From the NCBI GenBank assembly GCA_002633005.1, contig NMRA01000227.1, positions 349,546 through 413,545 on the forward strand: 64,000 nt of DNA. The letters run 5' to 3'. Below, one piece after another: positions 43,265 through 58,200 of this stretch (position 1 is its first letter; each line of letters starts with the position of its first letter). This DNA is from Phoronis australis (lineage: Eukaryota; Phoronida; Phoronidae). The notes below the pieces were generated by a model, which had not been told where the DNA came from, searched no databases, and saw nothing but the letters and a program-made list of their open reading frames with translations. Made by a program: the position numbers and the translations under genes.

Positions 43265-46200
43265 ATGGGTCGTGCTGTCGTTTTGGCAACATGTTCGCTG
43301 AACCAATGGGCAATGGATTTCGAAGGCAACTTGGAGAGAATTTTGCTAAGTACGTGGGTGTATCATTCCTAAGACAGTCCATCCTGCCGGTGGACGCGGT
43401 TGAACTCCAAGTGGTGTTGCTTTACTCTTGCTAACTTGCTGAGCGTCGTTACCGCTGCAATGTCTGCCCTAGCCTGCCAGCCAACTAGCTGTATAAAGAC
43501 AAGCACGCCATTGTTACTTGGCGAAATGTATTTCGCCAAGTATGTTGCCTTGCCATCAATTTTGTTTGTTTTTTGTTTGTTCGCACTCTACAGGTCGCAT
43601 TTTTCTTCTGATTTTCACACTCAGCCTCAAGTTCCGGAAGTCCTGGAAGCCTATTGTTTTTCGTCAAGATCGGATCCAAGATGGCGGCCATTTTGTTTTC
43701 AATTTTAGATTCAAACGCTCGTACGTAGAGGTTGTAAATTTTAGGTACACGGCTGAAAATAAGCACATATGTTGTACCGTACTTGTTCTACATTTGTGGT
43801 GAGAATCATTTATTTCCAGTGAAAGATGGCGGAAATATAGGCAATTGCGCATGCGCACCTCGATTATTCGGCAAAAAATATTTTCTCCTGTAGCTGGCAC
43901 ATTATAGAATCAATTTCTTTGAAATTTTCAGGTATTGGTTTTTTATGACGCGCTATTATTCAGACCTAAAAAAACGAAAGTTGCTGTCAAGATGACGGAT
44001 CTGGCGCATGTTGACCCATTTTCAGTCATGCTGGGGTGCCATTTTAAATAGGAAGTGAAAATGACATGAACTTTTGTATATGAATTCTCTAAGGCATACC
44101 CTTTTAAATGGCCTGTAACAATTTTTTTCGTAGACTTACCGTTTTCGAGTTATCTGACTTTGAATTTCAAAAAAAATGCAAAATTTCAAATTTTCAAAAA
44201 GTTTACAGACTTTTGCAATACTACCATGTTAGATAGAGTTTTAAATGGGCTTTGAGACGATATTTTCCATATTTTCTCTAGGACGTCTACTTTTTGAATT
44301 ATTTGAGATTTTATGATAGCGCTGTTCCTTTGTTGACCGGTCTTGCTGCACTGATGTTGATTTAGCTTCTATTGAAGAAGACAGTAGCCTATTTCTTACT
44401 GATTTCTGACATCTTTGCTAGTCATATGAATGTTATCGTGTAGTTCATAATCCCCACTATCATCATCATAATCATCACTGTCTTCGTCATCTCCATCGTC
44501 ATCTTTTCGGTTAATTTCGCCAAGTGTCACTCCTCTGAGTGCTCTCATTTAAATAGTTACTAGTATGTACCAGGGATATATGTGCCCATAACAGTTAATA
44601 TTCATGGTGGGGGGAGGTTATTTCTTCTTTCCCATGTCATGGTCATGGCCATTGTGTAATTGATGGAAGAGGGGAGGGAGTGGTCAAATAAACGGGTCTC
44701 TCTTCAAAATTGCTATAGACAACCAGTTTTCACTGAACAATGGCAATTGGGCAGTGNNNNNNNNNNNNNNNNNNNNNNNNNNNNNNNGGGTACCAGGCAG
44801 TGGGGGGTACCTGGCAGTGGGGGGTTCCAGGCAGTGGGGGGGGGTACCAGGCAGTGGGGGGTACCATAGCATATACATGCTAATGCAGTACCTGAGCAAT
44901 CAGAAAAATGGGTATTGGCATACTCGAGACAGTATCAAAAACTTTCACTGACCCCTAACCCCAGTTTGCCAACATTCCCTTGCCACCACTTTTTTCCTTT
45001 CTAGTCAATGATTTACATGATTTCATCCTTTGCCGCTACCATTTTCAGTTAGCGTCTGAGATAGACAATTTAAGACTCAGCCCCCTCATCTGCCATATAG
45101 GTGGGGGGGGGGGGCGTTGTTTAGATTTAGGAGTGTTCAACTGTTTTAATTTATGAGTGATGGAATCAAATATATCTTCTTAAGGAATTAAGAAACGATA
45201 CATAAAGCTATCTTGGTGACTTGATATGCAGAGATTTAACAATTTTAGTTTAGCTGAGTTCTCTCAGAATTGTTCCTCACTGTTTAAGTGATTTTGTTTT
45301 CAGTTAGAAAAGTGTGTTTGTTCTGATCATCTTTGTGAGTTTCTTGGTCATTTTTTCTGTTTAATTGTTTCAGGCATTGAGGAAGCTAAGAGAAAGGGGG
45401 CAAAGTACAGACTGGGTCCAGAACTTGAACTGTGGTAACTTTTGTAGTTGAGCTGAAAATAGCAACTAAAATTTTCCATTTCACTACAGATTATGCTATG
45501 TGTCGAATGTTAACAAACAAGCTGGCCATTGGCATTTGAAAACAAAATTAACCTTACCTGGATAACGACTTGATCCAAGTTAAACACCAGGGGAGTTGCC
45601 ATCATATCAGGTTCTTTATACACAAGAGTTAAATAAGACATTGGGGTACACTGTTTAAAGTGTTAGTCAAGTGTAAGCTAAATGTTTGTGCTGAGGGGAA
45701 CTGAAATTTTGAGTAAAATGACATTCATAAAAACATATGCTTAATTTGAGAAAATACCGTAGACATACCATAGACATGCTGTAGACGTTGGAGTGAGTGT
45801 AACCATGTTTTGATCAAAGGTAGTAATGCACATGGCAGGAGATGAACAGGTATTTATTGGTTTCATTCACGTAAGGCAGGATAAAGTTTCTTTTTTACAA
45901 ACTGAACACTACCACTTTTGATACACTGCTTTGTTTTCTTTTAAAAAATCAACAAATGTTAAAATGAACGCCTTTGGGTACTCTTTTCTGTCAACGATAT
46001 CCTGACTTCTTGTGAGCAGTCTTATGTTAGTTTTGAAATGAGAACCATGATCTTTTGCACATGTATTAGTAAGATGACTGTGGACAAGTGGTGCAGGTAA
46101 GACTTGTTTGTAAATCTGTTTCCAGTGGCTACGGCTGCCAGGACCACTTCATGGAAAGCGACACCTTTCTACATTCATTTGAAGTGTTGGCTAGTCTGCT

Positions 46201-49200
46201 CAAGTCTCCTGTATGTAAGGATATATTGGTAGATGTTGGCATGTAAGTAAACTATGAACTGTCTTCTATATTAACATTGATTTCAGGTATGTTCAGTTGA
46301 CCTATTATTACCAGCTGTCAGTCATTGATTAATTGACCATTTGCCAACCGGTCAGTTGAAAGAGTATTACACCCATGTCTCGGTTTTGTTTCGTAGCTTT
46401 TGTTAATGTTCTTTACTTAATATCAAGTTTCCTGTAGAAGCTGAGCATTGAGTCACTAGGAATGATTATAATTTAGCCGAACTACTAAAATACAATGAAA
46501 CTATTACAATATAGTGAAGACACAATTGCACTATAATGCCCATTTTTGGGCTTGTCATATGGAATGACCAGAGCAACTGAATGTGATTACAGGTCTGTGC
46601 GAAAATAGTTTGGTCTTCAAATGGATACATCTGAATCGTGTTATTTATCTATTTCATTGTCTTTTTCAAAGGCGACCACATATTTTTGATGAAAAATCAA
46701 TAAAACATCATTTCCTTCAGGAAATTGAATGTAATTTCTCTGTGGACTTTGATAAATACTACTAATGATAAATATGACTAATTTACACGATTTGATTTCA
46801 TGAGCAGTATGGAATGCTATTGATGACTTGATGTAGGTCGTCAATGAAACCTCAGATTTTGTTTGGCGACTTCGTAAAGTTTCACAAATTTGCCATGTAC
46901 ACATCCAAGCATGCTCTCAAAATACTACAGGAAGTAAACAGACAGGACTCAGAATTGTTCTGCAAAAATTGGAGGGGCACATTTGTGACTCATGCACAGA
47001 TAACACGTCCTTGTGATATTTGCCTTTTCTCTTAGGCATTCGGAGTTGGTGAGCCTGTGTGGGAAATTGGATTTTAACGAGCTTGCATTCTACAAAAAAG
47101 GCTCTGGGGCCATCCGTAGTACTCCGGCAGACATTTGCTCAGTCTGCCAGTTTTTCTTGTTAGTTTCAGTTTAGGCCGCTGCCAAAGTGCTTGGCTTGTG
47201 GAGTACAGGACTTTCGCAACCCCAAATACAGGATTTCATTGTTTTGGTGACCTCATTTCCTGTTTTGCCGACCCGGGAATTTTGCCAAGTCACATTTGAC
47301 AAGTAGATGTTATGTTAAGTGTCGAACCCTGTAATGATTCTAGCAATATGCATTCCATGGGAGGGGAACTTCTTTGATAAATGGCAGATGTAAACAATGA
47401 CTTTACCCAGTCAGCTCTCTAATATAAAACAATGCTTTGTAATGCTGGTTGACCCTCAGAAGTTTGGAGAAAGTTTGATAGCTACATACTAATACATTAT
47501 ATGCGAGTTACGCCACTGTGGGGATGGTCTACGTACCAACACTATCATAGGAACCATTAGTTGAATACTGTGTTTATCACTGAAGACACCAACACTATCA
47601 TAGGAACCATTAGTTGAATACTGTGTTTATCACTGAAGACACCAACACTATCATAGGAACCATTAGTTGAATACTGTGTTTATCACTGAAGACACCAACA
47701 CTATCATAGGAACCATTAGTTGAATACTGTGTTTATCACTGAAGACACCAATGGTGGATAAGCATTGGACAGACCAAGGATTGGCTGAAATTATCAAAAC
47801 ATAGGTTCATAGTTCAAAACCAGACTTAGTGTCCTCTTAAGTAGTTGACTGCATAACTTCTTGGTTGGCATTAAATGAATTATTGTATTTGATACTGCAT
47901 AATTTTTGTTGTTTTAACAAAGGGTTGGAAATTTGTTGCTTCTGTTTTTTAAAATTCCTATTGGATGTTATTTTTTATGCACTGCAGTATCCTTAAGTCA
48001 GACACAAGATGCTCCTCAAGTTTAGTTTTAACTACAGTATGTCTCATCATGTTTATAGTGCCTGTGTCATGACCATTGATCTCTAACCTGTTACAGGCCA
48101 GTGAGGCACAAAAACGTCCCCTACAACTGCCGGGTGTTCTTCCTCAACAGGTAAGACTGTATATAGTGTTTACTAATTTAGTCCACTGTCTGTCAATACC
48201 CGTTATGACCAAACTTACCTGCACCTATAGTCCACATTGTTTGGGATGCAGAATGTTCCTTTATTGCATATTATAACATGGATATGGTAAAGCTTCTTTT
48301 ATTTTGAATCCCCCTAAACACTCTTGATGTCGAATGATGAAAGTTTGTTCCTTTCCAAACAAATCATTTGTTGATAAAAGCCATGATTTTTATTTACATT
48401 GTAAGTGAATATCAGAACCAAAAAACTTCTATCGGTGGAACATGCAATCTGTGACATTGGTGAAGATTTTTTTGTGATTTGTAAAAAGTAAACAATTTGC
48501 AAGTTTGAATATAGAAGCTCTTGCAAGTTTCTTTTCAGTTGAGTATCTCATGAGTGTGGTTTTCATTTGAGTTTGTTATGAGTGTGGTTTTCAGCCTCAC
48601 CACTAGAGTATGTTATGAGTGTAGTTTTCAGCCTCACCACTAGAGTATGTTATGAGTGTGGTTTTCAGCCTCACCACTAGAGTATGTTATGAGTGTGGTT
48701 TTCAGCCTCACCACTATGCCAGTAGAACATGAAGAGGAATCAAACTTACAGCCATAATATTGCCACATTATTTAAGGTGCTTACCATCATCCTATTCCAC
48801 ACTCATCTTGATGATATTTGGATATTGCCTCAGACCATGCACATCAACTTAGAGGATATCCGGTTATTGCCTCAGACCATGCACATCAACTTAGAGGATA
48901 TCCGGATATTGCCTCAGACCATGCACATCAACTTAGAGGATATCCGGATATTGCCTCAGACCATGCACATCAACTTAGAGGATATCCGGATATTGCCTCA
49001 GACCATGCACATCAACTTAGAGGATATCCGGATATTGCCTCAGACCATGCACATCAACTTAGAGGATATCCGGATATTGCCTCAGACCATGCACATCAAC
49101 TTAGAGGATATCCGGATATTGCCTCAGACCATGCACATCAACTTAGAGGATATCCGGATATTGCCTCAGACCATGCACATCAACTTAGAGGATATCCGGA

Positions 49201-52200
49201 TATTGCCTCAGACCATGCACATCAACTTAGAGGATATCCGGATATTGCCTCAGACCATGCACATCAACTTAGAGGATATCCGGATATTGCCTCAGACCAC
49301 GCACATCAACTTAACTGGTGATGGTGAGTTAGTCTCTGCCAACGCAGTAGTACAGCACTCATGGGACTTCTAGGCATTTTAGTGTGCCCAATTTCAATTC
49401 AAGCACAGGATAGGAACATGATGATGTTGATTTGGAAAAAGTTGTTGTGCATGTGTGAAGAAAGTTGTAATAGAGGTGTGAAGACAGTTGTAATGGAGGT
49501 GTGAAGACAGTTGTAATGGAGGTGTGAAGACAGTTGTAATGGAGGTGTGAAGACAGTTGTAATGGAGGTGTGAAGACAGTTGTAATGGAGGTGTGAAGAC
49601 AGTTGTAATGGAGGTGTGAAGACAGTTGTAACACTCCTATGAAGAAAGTTGTTATTGACAACAGAACACTGTTTATAGCTACATTACATTATGTGGTAAT
49701 ATCATGGTAACACAGACTTTCACATGGGAGAATCAACTTTAGATTGAGGATAGAGGACCATGCTGGATATTAGCCTTTGGCTAAAGCATGTTTTACATTT
49801 ATTGTATTTTTATCCTCTTTAAATAAAGTTTACTATTATTATTATCATTATTATTGATGCAATAACCAGATTACATAAACCCCCGGGCCTACTTATCACT
49901 GCGAGTATAGCCTGAGGGGGCACGTGTTAATTATCAATATTTATACACTCACATATACATATGAATTGTAGCAAAATTCTGCTGATTCGACCCAAGATGA
50001 TGCTGGCCAATGATGGCAACTATCGAGAGACTCGCTGGTTCACAGCTTGGACCAAACCTAAACAAACTGAGGAGTACCACCTACCTCGTATAATTCAGCA
50101 AATTACGGGACAGGTGACATTAATTGTTGATACTCTTAAACGTTCTAAAATGGTTTTAAAAATACAGTTATCTATTAAATAACATAAGTGGTAAATGAAT
50201 AATAATTGCTATACCTTTAAATAAGATAACATTTAGCTAGGTACGATTTATTACAAAATGGTAATAAGGATAATTGTCATAACATTAATTATAGAGCTGT
50301 AATTCCAAATTTTTGTTCATTCAGTCAGTGCAGGTTTTCTTCCTCAAGGTGCTGTGAGCTAATACCATAATTGTCCATCAGTGTGTTATGTGACTTTGTT
50401 GCTATTCAGAAGATACTGAACTAGGTTCCTGTGGGTATATTAAATGACAAAATCGTGCATTGTATAAATCAGTGGGGGGTTGGGGTATTATCCTAGTATG
50501 TGGCTCAATGCAAAGGTTGGTTTACTGTTCAAACAATACTACATTTTAACTGAGGTCTGTTCCAGTAAAATCCGTGTGTGAGGGGGGGGACAGCAGTAGA
50601 AATAAAAATTCATGGGTGGTGGTCTTCAGAAAAAAAACTCAAATTATGGGTGGTCGTTCCTGTAAGAAGTGATGCATTAAAAATGGGTGGTATTTTTTGA
50701 CCTGCTAATGTTGACAGGTTGGTTACTTTAGCTGTCAAAACTCAAAAAAAATGCAATTGGCACATATCCTGGCATATATCCTAATTTATCCCAATACAAA
50801 AAAACCCATATTGCCAGTGAACAGAGTGCATTATGTTCACTAAGCCATTAATCAAGTCATGGGCAACTTGATTTGAGCCAACTTTTTGTCTACAGTCCTA
50901 TTGAATTGAAAAGTTATGCAACTGGTGTTAACACATATAGGAAAATTGATGATTTTTAAATAAAAAGTATGAGGAGTAAGATAAACAAGTTCCAGTATTC
51001 ACTTGTCATAGAAGTATAAAAGAGTTCGTGGAGAGAGTTTGAGATATACATAGATCCTTATAATTGAAAAAATGTTCATTGAAATTATAGACACATGGTG
51101 AACAGAGACACCTGGTGGCTGCCAAAAGTATTGCTCACAGGCTACTTTAGTTTTTGACAATATTGGACAAGACAACTAGTTCTTGTCTGTCAATCATCTA
51201 AGTTCTTAACAGGTCCTCCTGGAGGCAATTTGTTTGCAAGTTTTGGATTTTATATTTTAACTTATTAAAAATAATTAAAAAAATTATGGTTCATGGGTTG
51301 GAAAAATAAATGAAAAATATGGGCGGTGGGTGCCTTCCCACCCTCCCATACAGATTTTGCTGGAACAGCCCTGGTCTGATTGATTAATGAGTTGTCTATA
51401 ATGTGTACCATCAAGTTTTATGTTAAACTATTTCAGAGAACAGTACCATTTGGTGATGCTGTCATAGCTACATTAGACACCTGTATAGCGAGTGAAATTT
51501 GTGAAGAGTTATGGAATCCAAAAAGGTTACTGTTTAAACTGTTTTCTCAAACCCGATGTGAGCAATGAGTGAATCCATCAATATTATGTTTTTGACCTTA
51601 TGGTTAATCTGGTTATGAAGTGCGAATAAGTCACAGTCTCCACAACACTACAGACAGAACTTACAGGGGGAGGAATGTAGTGGATGTATTCGCTGTGTCA
51701 TTAATGTGCTGATTAGTTGAGCAAGTAGTTGATTTTTTCACAAAATTTGTTTTAAAAGACAAGACATTTGATAACATTAAAAATGAGGGTCATAGTCAAA
51801 TTCCTAGTTTCACCCAAGTCTACAAACACCTTATTTTGCTTCTTCTCGAAAAAGCATGAAATCACTCTCAATTAGTATAGTTGTGATACATAAGTCCATT
51901 TAGAATGTACTCTGAAGTAACATTGGTTCTTAAGTCTGTGAAAAATGGTTGCTGCATTTTTGTAAGTTGTAGTCATTGTGTACTCTTTTTAAGTCTAACC
52001 AATAACCTTTCATACTTTGGGCTTCTTGTTATAATTCTTCAAACTCATCTGTGGTGTCTGTAATGTTCTTTCCTTTCTTTCAGTAATGTGCATACAAAAT
52101 GAGGGCAGTGAGTTTCATGAACCATGTAAAATCACAAATAGTTGTAACAAAGAGAGTGAACAGTGACCCTTGTTTTGTTTTTAATGCCTTTATAGCCGAC

Positions 52201-55200
52201 ACATTGACTTGGCGCTTGATGGTGTAGAGATAATCACCAACGGAAGTGGCAGCCATCATGAACTGCGAAAGGCTAACCTACGCACAGATATCGTCAAGTC
52301 AGCAACCTCAAAGGCAAGTGTGTTCAGTTACGGTTATGACGTTGTCTTGTGTAAGATAATAGTGAAAGCCTTTCACCTAGCGGGGAGATGGGAAACCTCT
52401 TATACCTCTCCTGGTGAATATGAAATATGTGTAGGTAAGGAGGTGAGTTCAGATCTAGCAAAAATTGTTGGATTATCTGAGTATATTGTAGAGGCTTCTT
52501 CAAATTTATCCAAATAAACTATTTTAAAACAATTGTGGCAGGCAATTGTTACACTGAAATTGCAGATGTTTAGATTTGCATTGATTACTCCAGATTTTGG
52601 CTCAACATATCATAATTTGTGTCCTGCCTTCAACTCAAATGGGTCAAATTGACTTGTTTAGCTTGTGTTAAACAATTTAAATAATTATTCAGTTTACTTA
52701 TCTTTCTACTCTCAGTAGAGGAAAGCCTTCAATTCTTTGTTCGTCAACTAGACTTGGGCTGTGAATGCCTTGCCCTGGGTGGCCAGTGAATGTTTCCTAA
52801 GAATAGTGCAAGCGTGTACCTGTGAATATTAACTGTTTTACTGAAAGTTAACTCTGTGGTAAATGCCTTTATTCTTCAGAGTGGTGGAATCTACATGATG
52901 GCTAACCAGTGTGGCTGTGATGGTGATCGACTGTACTTTGATGGCTGTGCCAGTATAGCCATCAATGGTGACATAGTCGTGCATGGCTCCCAGTTCACCA
53001 TCAAAGATGTGGTGGGTATCATGGGCCTTTGGTGGGTATCATTAGGCTTTTGGTGGGTGTCATGAGCCTTTGGTGGGTATCATTGGGCTTTTGGTGGGTG
53101 TCATGGGCCTTTGGTGGGTATTGTGGGCCTTTGACGGATATCGTGGGTCTTTGGTGGGTATCGTGTGCTTGTCTTGACAGGTGTGATAGTTTGGGAACTG
53201 TTCAAAGTGTTGGCTTGAGGCAGTTGAAGTAGAGTTGGTTTTTTCATAGCTTGTAAAATTAAGATAATGCAATTAATTTGAAAAGTACTCTATGCTTATA
53301 TGAAGATAAATTTTCGAGAGACATTCTTTTTTAGTTTTCAGCTTGAGCACATGTAACACAAATCATTAGTCTGGAGACATTCTGTAAAGTTTGCTGTTCT
53401 ATCCACCAAAGGATTTCCAGCACCATCCTCATTGTGAAATGATGTCAAGTGGCTGCAGTGTTTGAAAATGAGGTAGTAACAAAATGTTGGTGGCTTATTC
53501 ATCCAGGAAGTCATCACAGCCGCGTTAGACCTAGAAGATGTACGGTCGTACCGCTCCAACTCTGTGAGTCGACGCAATATAGCTGGAAGTGAAACAGTGG
53601 AATTCCAACGCATTTGTGTGGATTTTGCTCTGACCACAGAAGACGCATTCATATCATTTTCTTCACCTATTGAATGGAAGTTTCACACCCCCGAGGAAGA
53701 GATTGCGTAAGTATTTTTCTTTTTCTAAGAGACTTCTGGCTGAACGAAAAGTGTTACTCAAAAGCACGGATTGTTATTTAATATGTACATCTGATGTTTA
53801 CAGAGTGACTGCAGAGGAGTCAATGTCTACTGCACTTTCTATTTACAGTTCTCTTAAGTGATATTTTGTTAGCAGGAATGAGCATTGTGTACAGTCTATC
53901 AGTAGTCAAGTTTGTGTCATGTTTGGTACGTTTCATTGAAATCATCTTTGAAGTGCTACATTCTGTTTAGGTTGAGCAATACCTTATGGACAAGTCTACA
54001 CATTTAGCCAAATGTCTACAAAACTTGATTTTAACTCAGTAAAAGAATATATTATTTTTCTGAAAGTAGAAAGTCCATACAATTCGATCTTTGGCATTTT
54101 ACCAATCTGCCATCTTTTGCATCACATGACCATGTCTTTTTAGAAAAATGTAACACAACAGAAAGGTACATTGACAAGCCATCGGTATCAGTAACATAAT
54201 AAAATTTTATTTGATTTAAATGTTCAAGGTGATTAAGTTTTCTTAACTCATTTCATCTATCTTAGTCCAATTTTCACCATCCTTCGTCATTTATTTATTT
54301 TCTGAATTCAGCACCTGTTTTAGATGCAGTTGTATCTTTGTTACATGTATTTAATTATTGTTTTACTAACTTTATTGTATTATTGTTGTTGAGGGTCCTC
54401 TTGGAAAGCAGTGCTGTCACTGAAGAGGCCACCCTCATTTTAAATATCACAATAAATAAAATAAATAAATATGGAACGCCAGATGTTTGGCATGAAAATC
54501 GTAAAAGTCCCTCATGCCAAAGTGTAACTTTAAAAAAAAAATTAAAAATTTGTATCTGAAAGTTTCATATATGAATCTGATCAGCAATTTCTGAGATATG
54601 TCTCGTAGTTAGCCAAATTTGGACGTTTTTCCAGGGTCCTAACCTGATCTTGACACACTACAGTAGCAGTTTATTTCACATCACAATTATACAGGAAGAT
54701 TATTTGTTACCGCTGTGGTTGATGACAAAGTTACAGAGGTATTACACAATGAGTTAGGAATTGGCTGGACATGTGGACCTGAGTTATTGTTTTTTCAACT
54801 CTTTTTGTACTCAATGTTCAGATATTGTTTATCATAGATGACCTTTTATTTCTGATTATTATAGTCTTGGTCCTGCATTGTGGTTATGGGACTATCTCCG
54901 TCGAAGTGGTCAGGGTGGTTACTTCTTACCTCTGAGTGGAGGTATAGACAGTTCTAGTACAGCATGTATTGTGTCGTCTATGTGTCATCTTGTCTGTGAT
55001 GGTGTGAGTGCTGGAGGTAGGTCATAGGAAGAGATGTTTAAGTAGGACATGCATTGTGTTACTCACATGTCGTCTAGTCTATCATGCTTTGAATTGTGGG
55101 GCAAGATGTGATGAGACAAAGAGTCTAAGTACCTCGTGTTTGAAAAATGTTCACTTATGTGACCTTGCTTAGGGATGTGTGGACGGTTGCTTGAAACAGT

Positions 55201-58200
55201 CCTGATAGAATTTTAAAAGTTATATTTTCTATCTTTATCGGAATAGCCATGACAACCAATTATTATGCATTAAGTAATCACTGTGTTATAGTGTGCTGTG
55301 GCATGGTGAGTTATTGATTTGTGATACTGTAAACAGGTGAATTAGCCCGCCCTTATAGCAGCCATTGAAACATTATGCATCAGACACAGGTCCAATGTTT
55401 GTTTTACTTCTCTAGATAAGCAGGTTCTACATGACATCAGACGTATAGCTGGAGACAACACGTATACACCTACAGATCCCAGGGAGTTAGCAGGTCGACT
55501 CTTTACCACCTGTTACATGTACTCCAATCACAGCTCTACGACAACGCGTAATTGTGCTACTCAATTGGCCCAGCAAATCGGCAGGTGATATTTTGTTATA
55601 TTTGTTGTTTCAGAGCAGTCAAGCTCTTCTGTTTTGAGTTTAAATGATTAAACGTTCTCTTCACTGTAGTGCTTTTACTGGGACGTAGACCTCACCGCTG
55701 ACAGACATTACATCTGTTCCTGAAGTGTCTGTTGAAATAGTTTTGTTTTCAAAATTGCAAAGACATCCTTTCAAATGTGGACACTCTTGTCGTTGCATCT
55801 GAATCGCCACTATCGCTTCATAGCAAGTGGCTTTGCAGTGCAGGAAATGACGTTTCCTAAGAGTATAGTCAGTCATGGACCTTCTTTCCATGCCACAGCA
55901 AATTTATTTTCTGAAGGAATTTCTTTTCACAGAACCCATGTTTACTTCCTTTTCAAAATTTCAGACAGTCAAGATAACGTCATGTGAAACTGTTCGAATG
56001 GGATATGCAGATTGATTTGCTAGGTCCAAGCAAGGCCAACGTGGTGATTGGCTACAATGACCCAGTAACTGAAACACCACTGCAAAGAGGCTAACCTTGT
56101 GATTGGCTAACAATGTCATGACCCAATAACTGAGACACCACTACAGAGAGCAATGCTAATCTTGTGATTGGCTAAAAATGTCATGACTCAATAATTGAGA
56201 CACCACCACAAAGAGCAATGTTAACCTTGTGATGGGCTAAAAATGTCATGATTCAATAATTGAGACACCACTACAGAGAGCAATGCTAACCTTGTGATTG
56301 GCTAACAATATCAGGACTCAATAACTGAGACACCGCAATGCAGATGTTCTGTACTTACCGTTCTGCAAACGCTCTTTTTCTGTTATCTTGTAAACACAAT
56401 TTTTTTATCAACGTGGCACATTTAAATGGTTTTTAGGTGTAAGCCGGAACCATGAACTTGGTTTATTGTTTACTTTGTCTTATTAAAAAATTGTTGCCAA
56501 ATTGACAATGACTCGGCGTGTTCTGAATGAATATGTCACCGCTATATCAACGTGTGAGCGAAGAATGTGTTTGACATCTCCACTGCGTCACTCAAACTAG
56601 ATCAAAGAGTAGTCTGCATGTACACCGCAGCGTGAATCCAAATAACTCGATAGGTTTTAGAATTTAGAATTTAAGTCTGTGTGTTGTTAAGATCACAATC
56701 AATATGTCAAATGTGTTGCTGGGAATATCTGGTCATGCTCAAAAAGCATTTTGTTGGTAGGATAAGAATTCTGACTGACTAGCTAAGCCCTATAAACAAA
56801 CAATTTTTTATCAATTTTGGCAACAAGTTTGTCGGCTGTGCCAATGCAAAACTGGACTTTTGAGTCCTGCATTTACGTATTTAACTTCTATTTAACAAAA
56901 ATGTATAACCAAACTTTGGAATGGGTCACTTGGTTTTCTGACTTGGTCGCCTAGCTGACAACTGGGCTTTTGAGGACTAGGTCTGTCAGGGGAGATTTTG
57001 ATAAAAAGGTGACAGCTTCGTCAAAATTATGGCAAAAATCTAGAAGGAAACCAGACAAATATTAAAAATAATCATTTGAAAATAAGCCAACTTTTTAATT
57101 TAATCTGTTATTTTTTTAGTTTGTCTGGCCTGTGAAGTGTTTTGTGAGGCTTATTGGTGCTGGGAAATATACTCACATTGTTTTAGACTTATATTTAAGT
57201 AGAAACAACAATAATACAAACAATAATGATACAAACAGTAATGATACAAACAGTAATGATACAAACAGTAATGAGACAAACAGTAATGATACAAGCAGTA
57301 ATGATACAAGCAGTAATGATACAAGCAGTAATGATACAAGCAGTAATGATACAAGCAGTAATGATACAAGCAGTAATGATACAAACACTGTGTAAGGTTC
57401 AAATGCACTTGGAAAGGAACCTTTATTTCATAGTCACAGAGTTTAAAGGTCAACACAGTCAGAACCCAAACTGAGTACAGCCTCAATGTAAACTGAAAAG
57501 AAACAAAGAAATGCTCGTGGGATAAGGTAACAAAATGATACACATCACAGAGAAGTTCAAATAGACTACAAAGTTACTAAGCAGCTAAAGAATATTCATA
57601 CAGACATATGCCTACAACGAACAGATAGCGTGCTCATGGCCTACGTGACAAAGTCAAAGCATGAAAGTAGGTCAAACATATGGGCCACAAATTCCAAACA
57701 GAATTCTGCACAAAATGACTAAAGCTAGTAACAACATAACCGAGGAGGTAAGGCACCCATGAACGTTGCAACTAACATAATGAACATTAATACATAGCAC
57801 TATTTCGGGTTCTAGCGACATTCAAAGAAACCGACGTCTTGTCAGCCGAAAGTTCCAAAACTCAATGAAACAATGACCCTAGTGACAAAAGAGGATCATA
57901 ACCAAAGCTAGCGCCATCTATAATCAGTACTACAACTAACGGGGAACCGTACACACTGTGACCACTAGGGGTCGTATCGTTATAACGCTACACTGCAGCC
58001 TGTGTTGCTTAAGACTATCTCGTGTTATATTTCAGCCATCACCTCAACATTGGTATTGAAACTGCTGTGCATGCTATTCTTGCTGTATTTACTCAGTGCT
58101 ACAAGCTGACACCTAAATTCAAAGTGGATGGAGGCAGTCCTAGGGAAAACTTGGCTTTACAAAATGTTCAGGTAAGCAAAAGTAGCGTTGAAAGTACGTA

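Noticed and set aside
47535-47746. CRISPR-like array
   Set aside because: Direct repeats without unique spacers in an animal intron; it is a minisatellite.
48729-49373. 214-aa frame with a 14-residue repeat
   Set aside because: Pure minisatellite inside a NADSYN1 intron; it is equally open in a second frame.
52209-52517. 102-aa frame extending NADSYN1 exon 7 into the intron
   Set aside because: After TSK the family continues SGGIY, found at 52880; the extension has no similarity and a GC donor explains the join.
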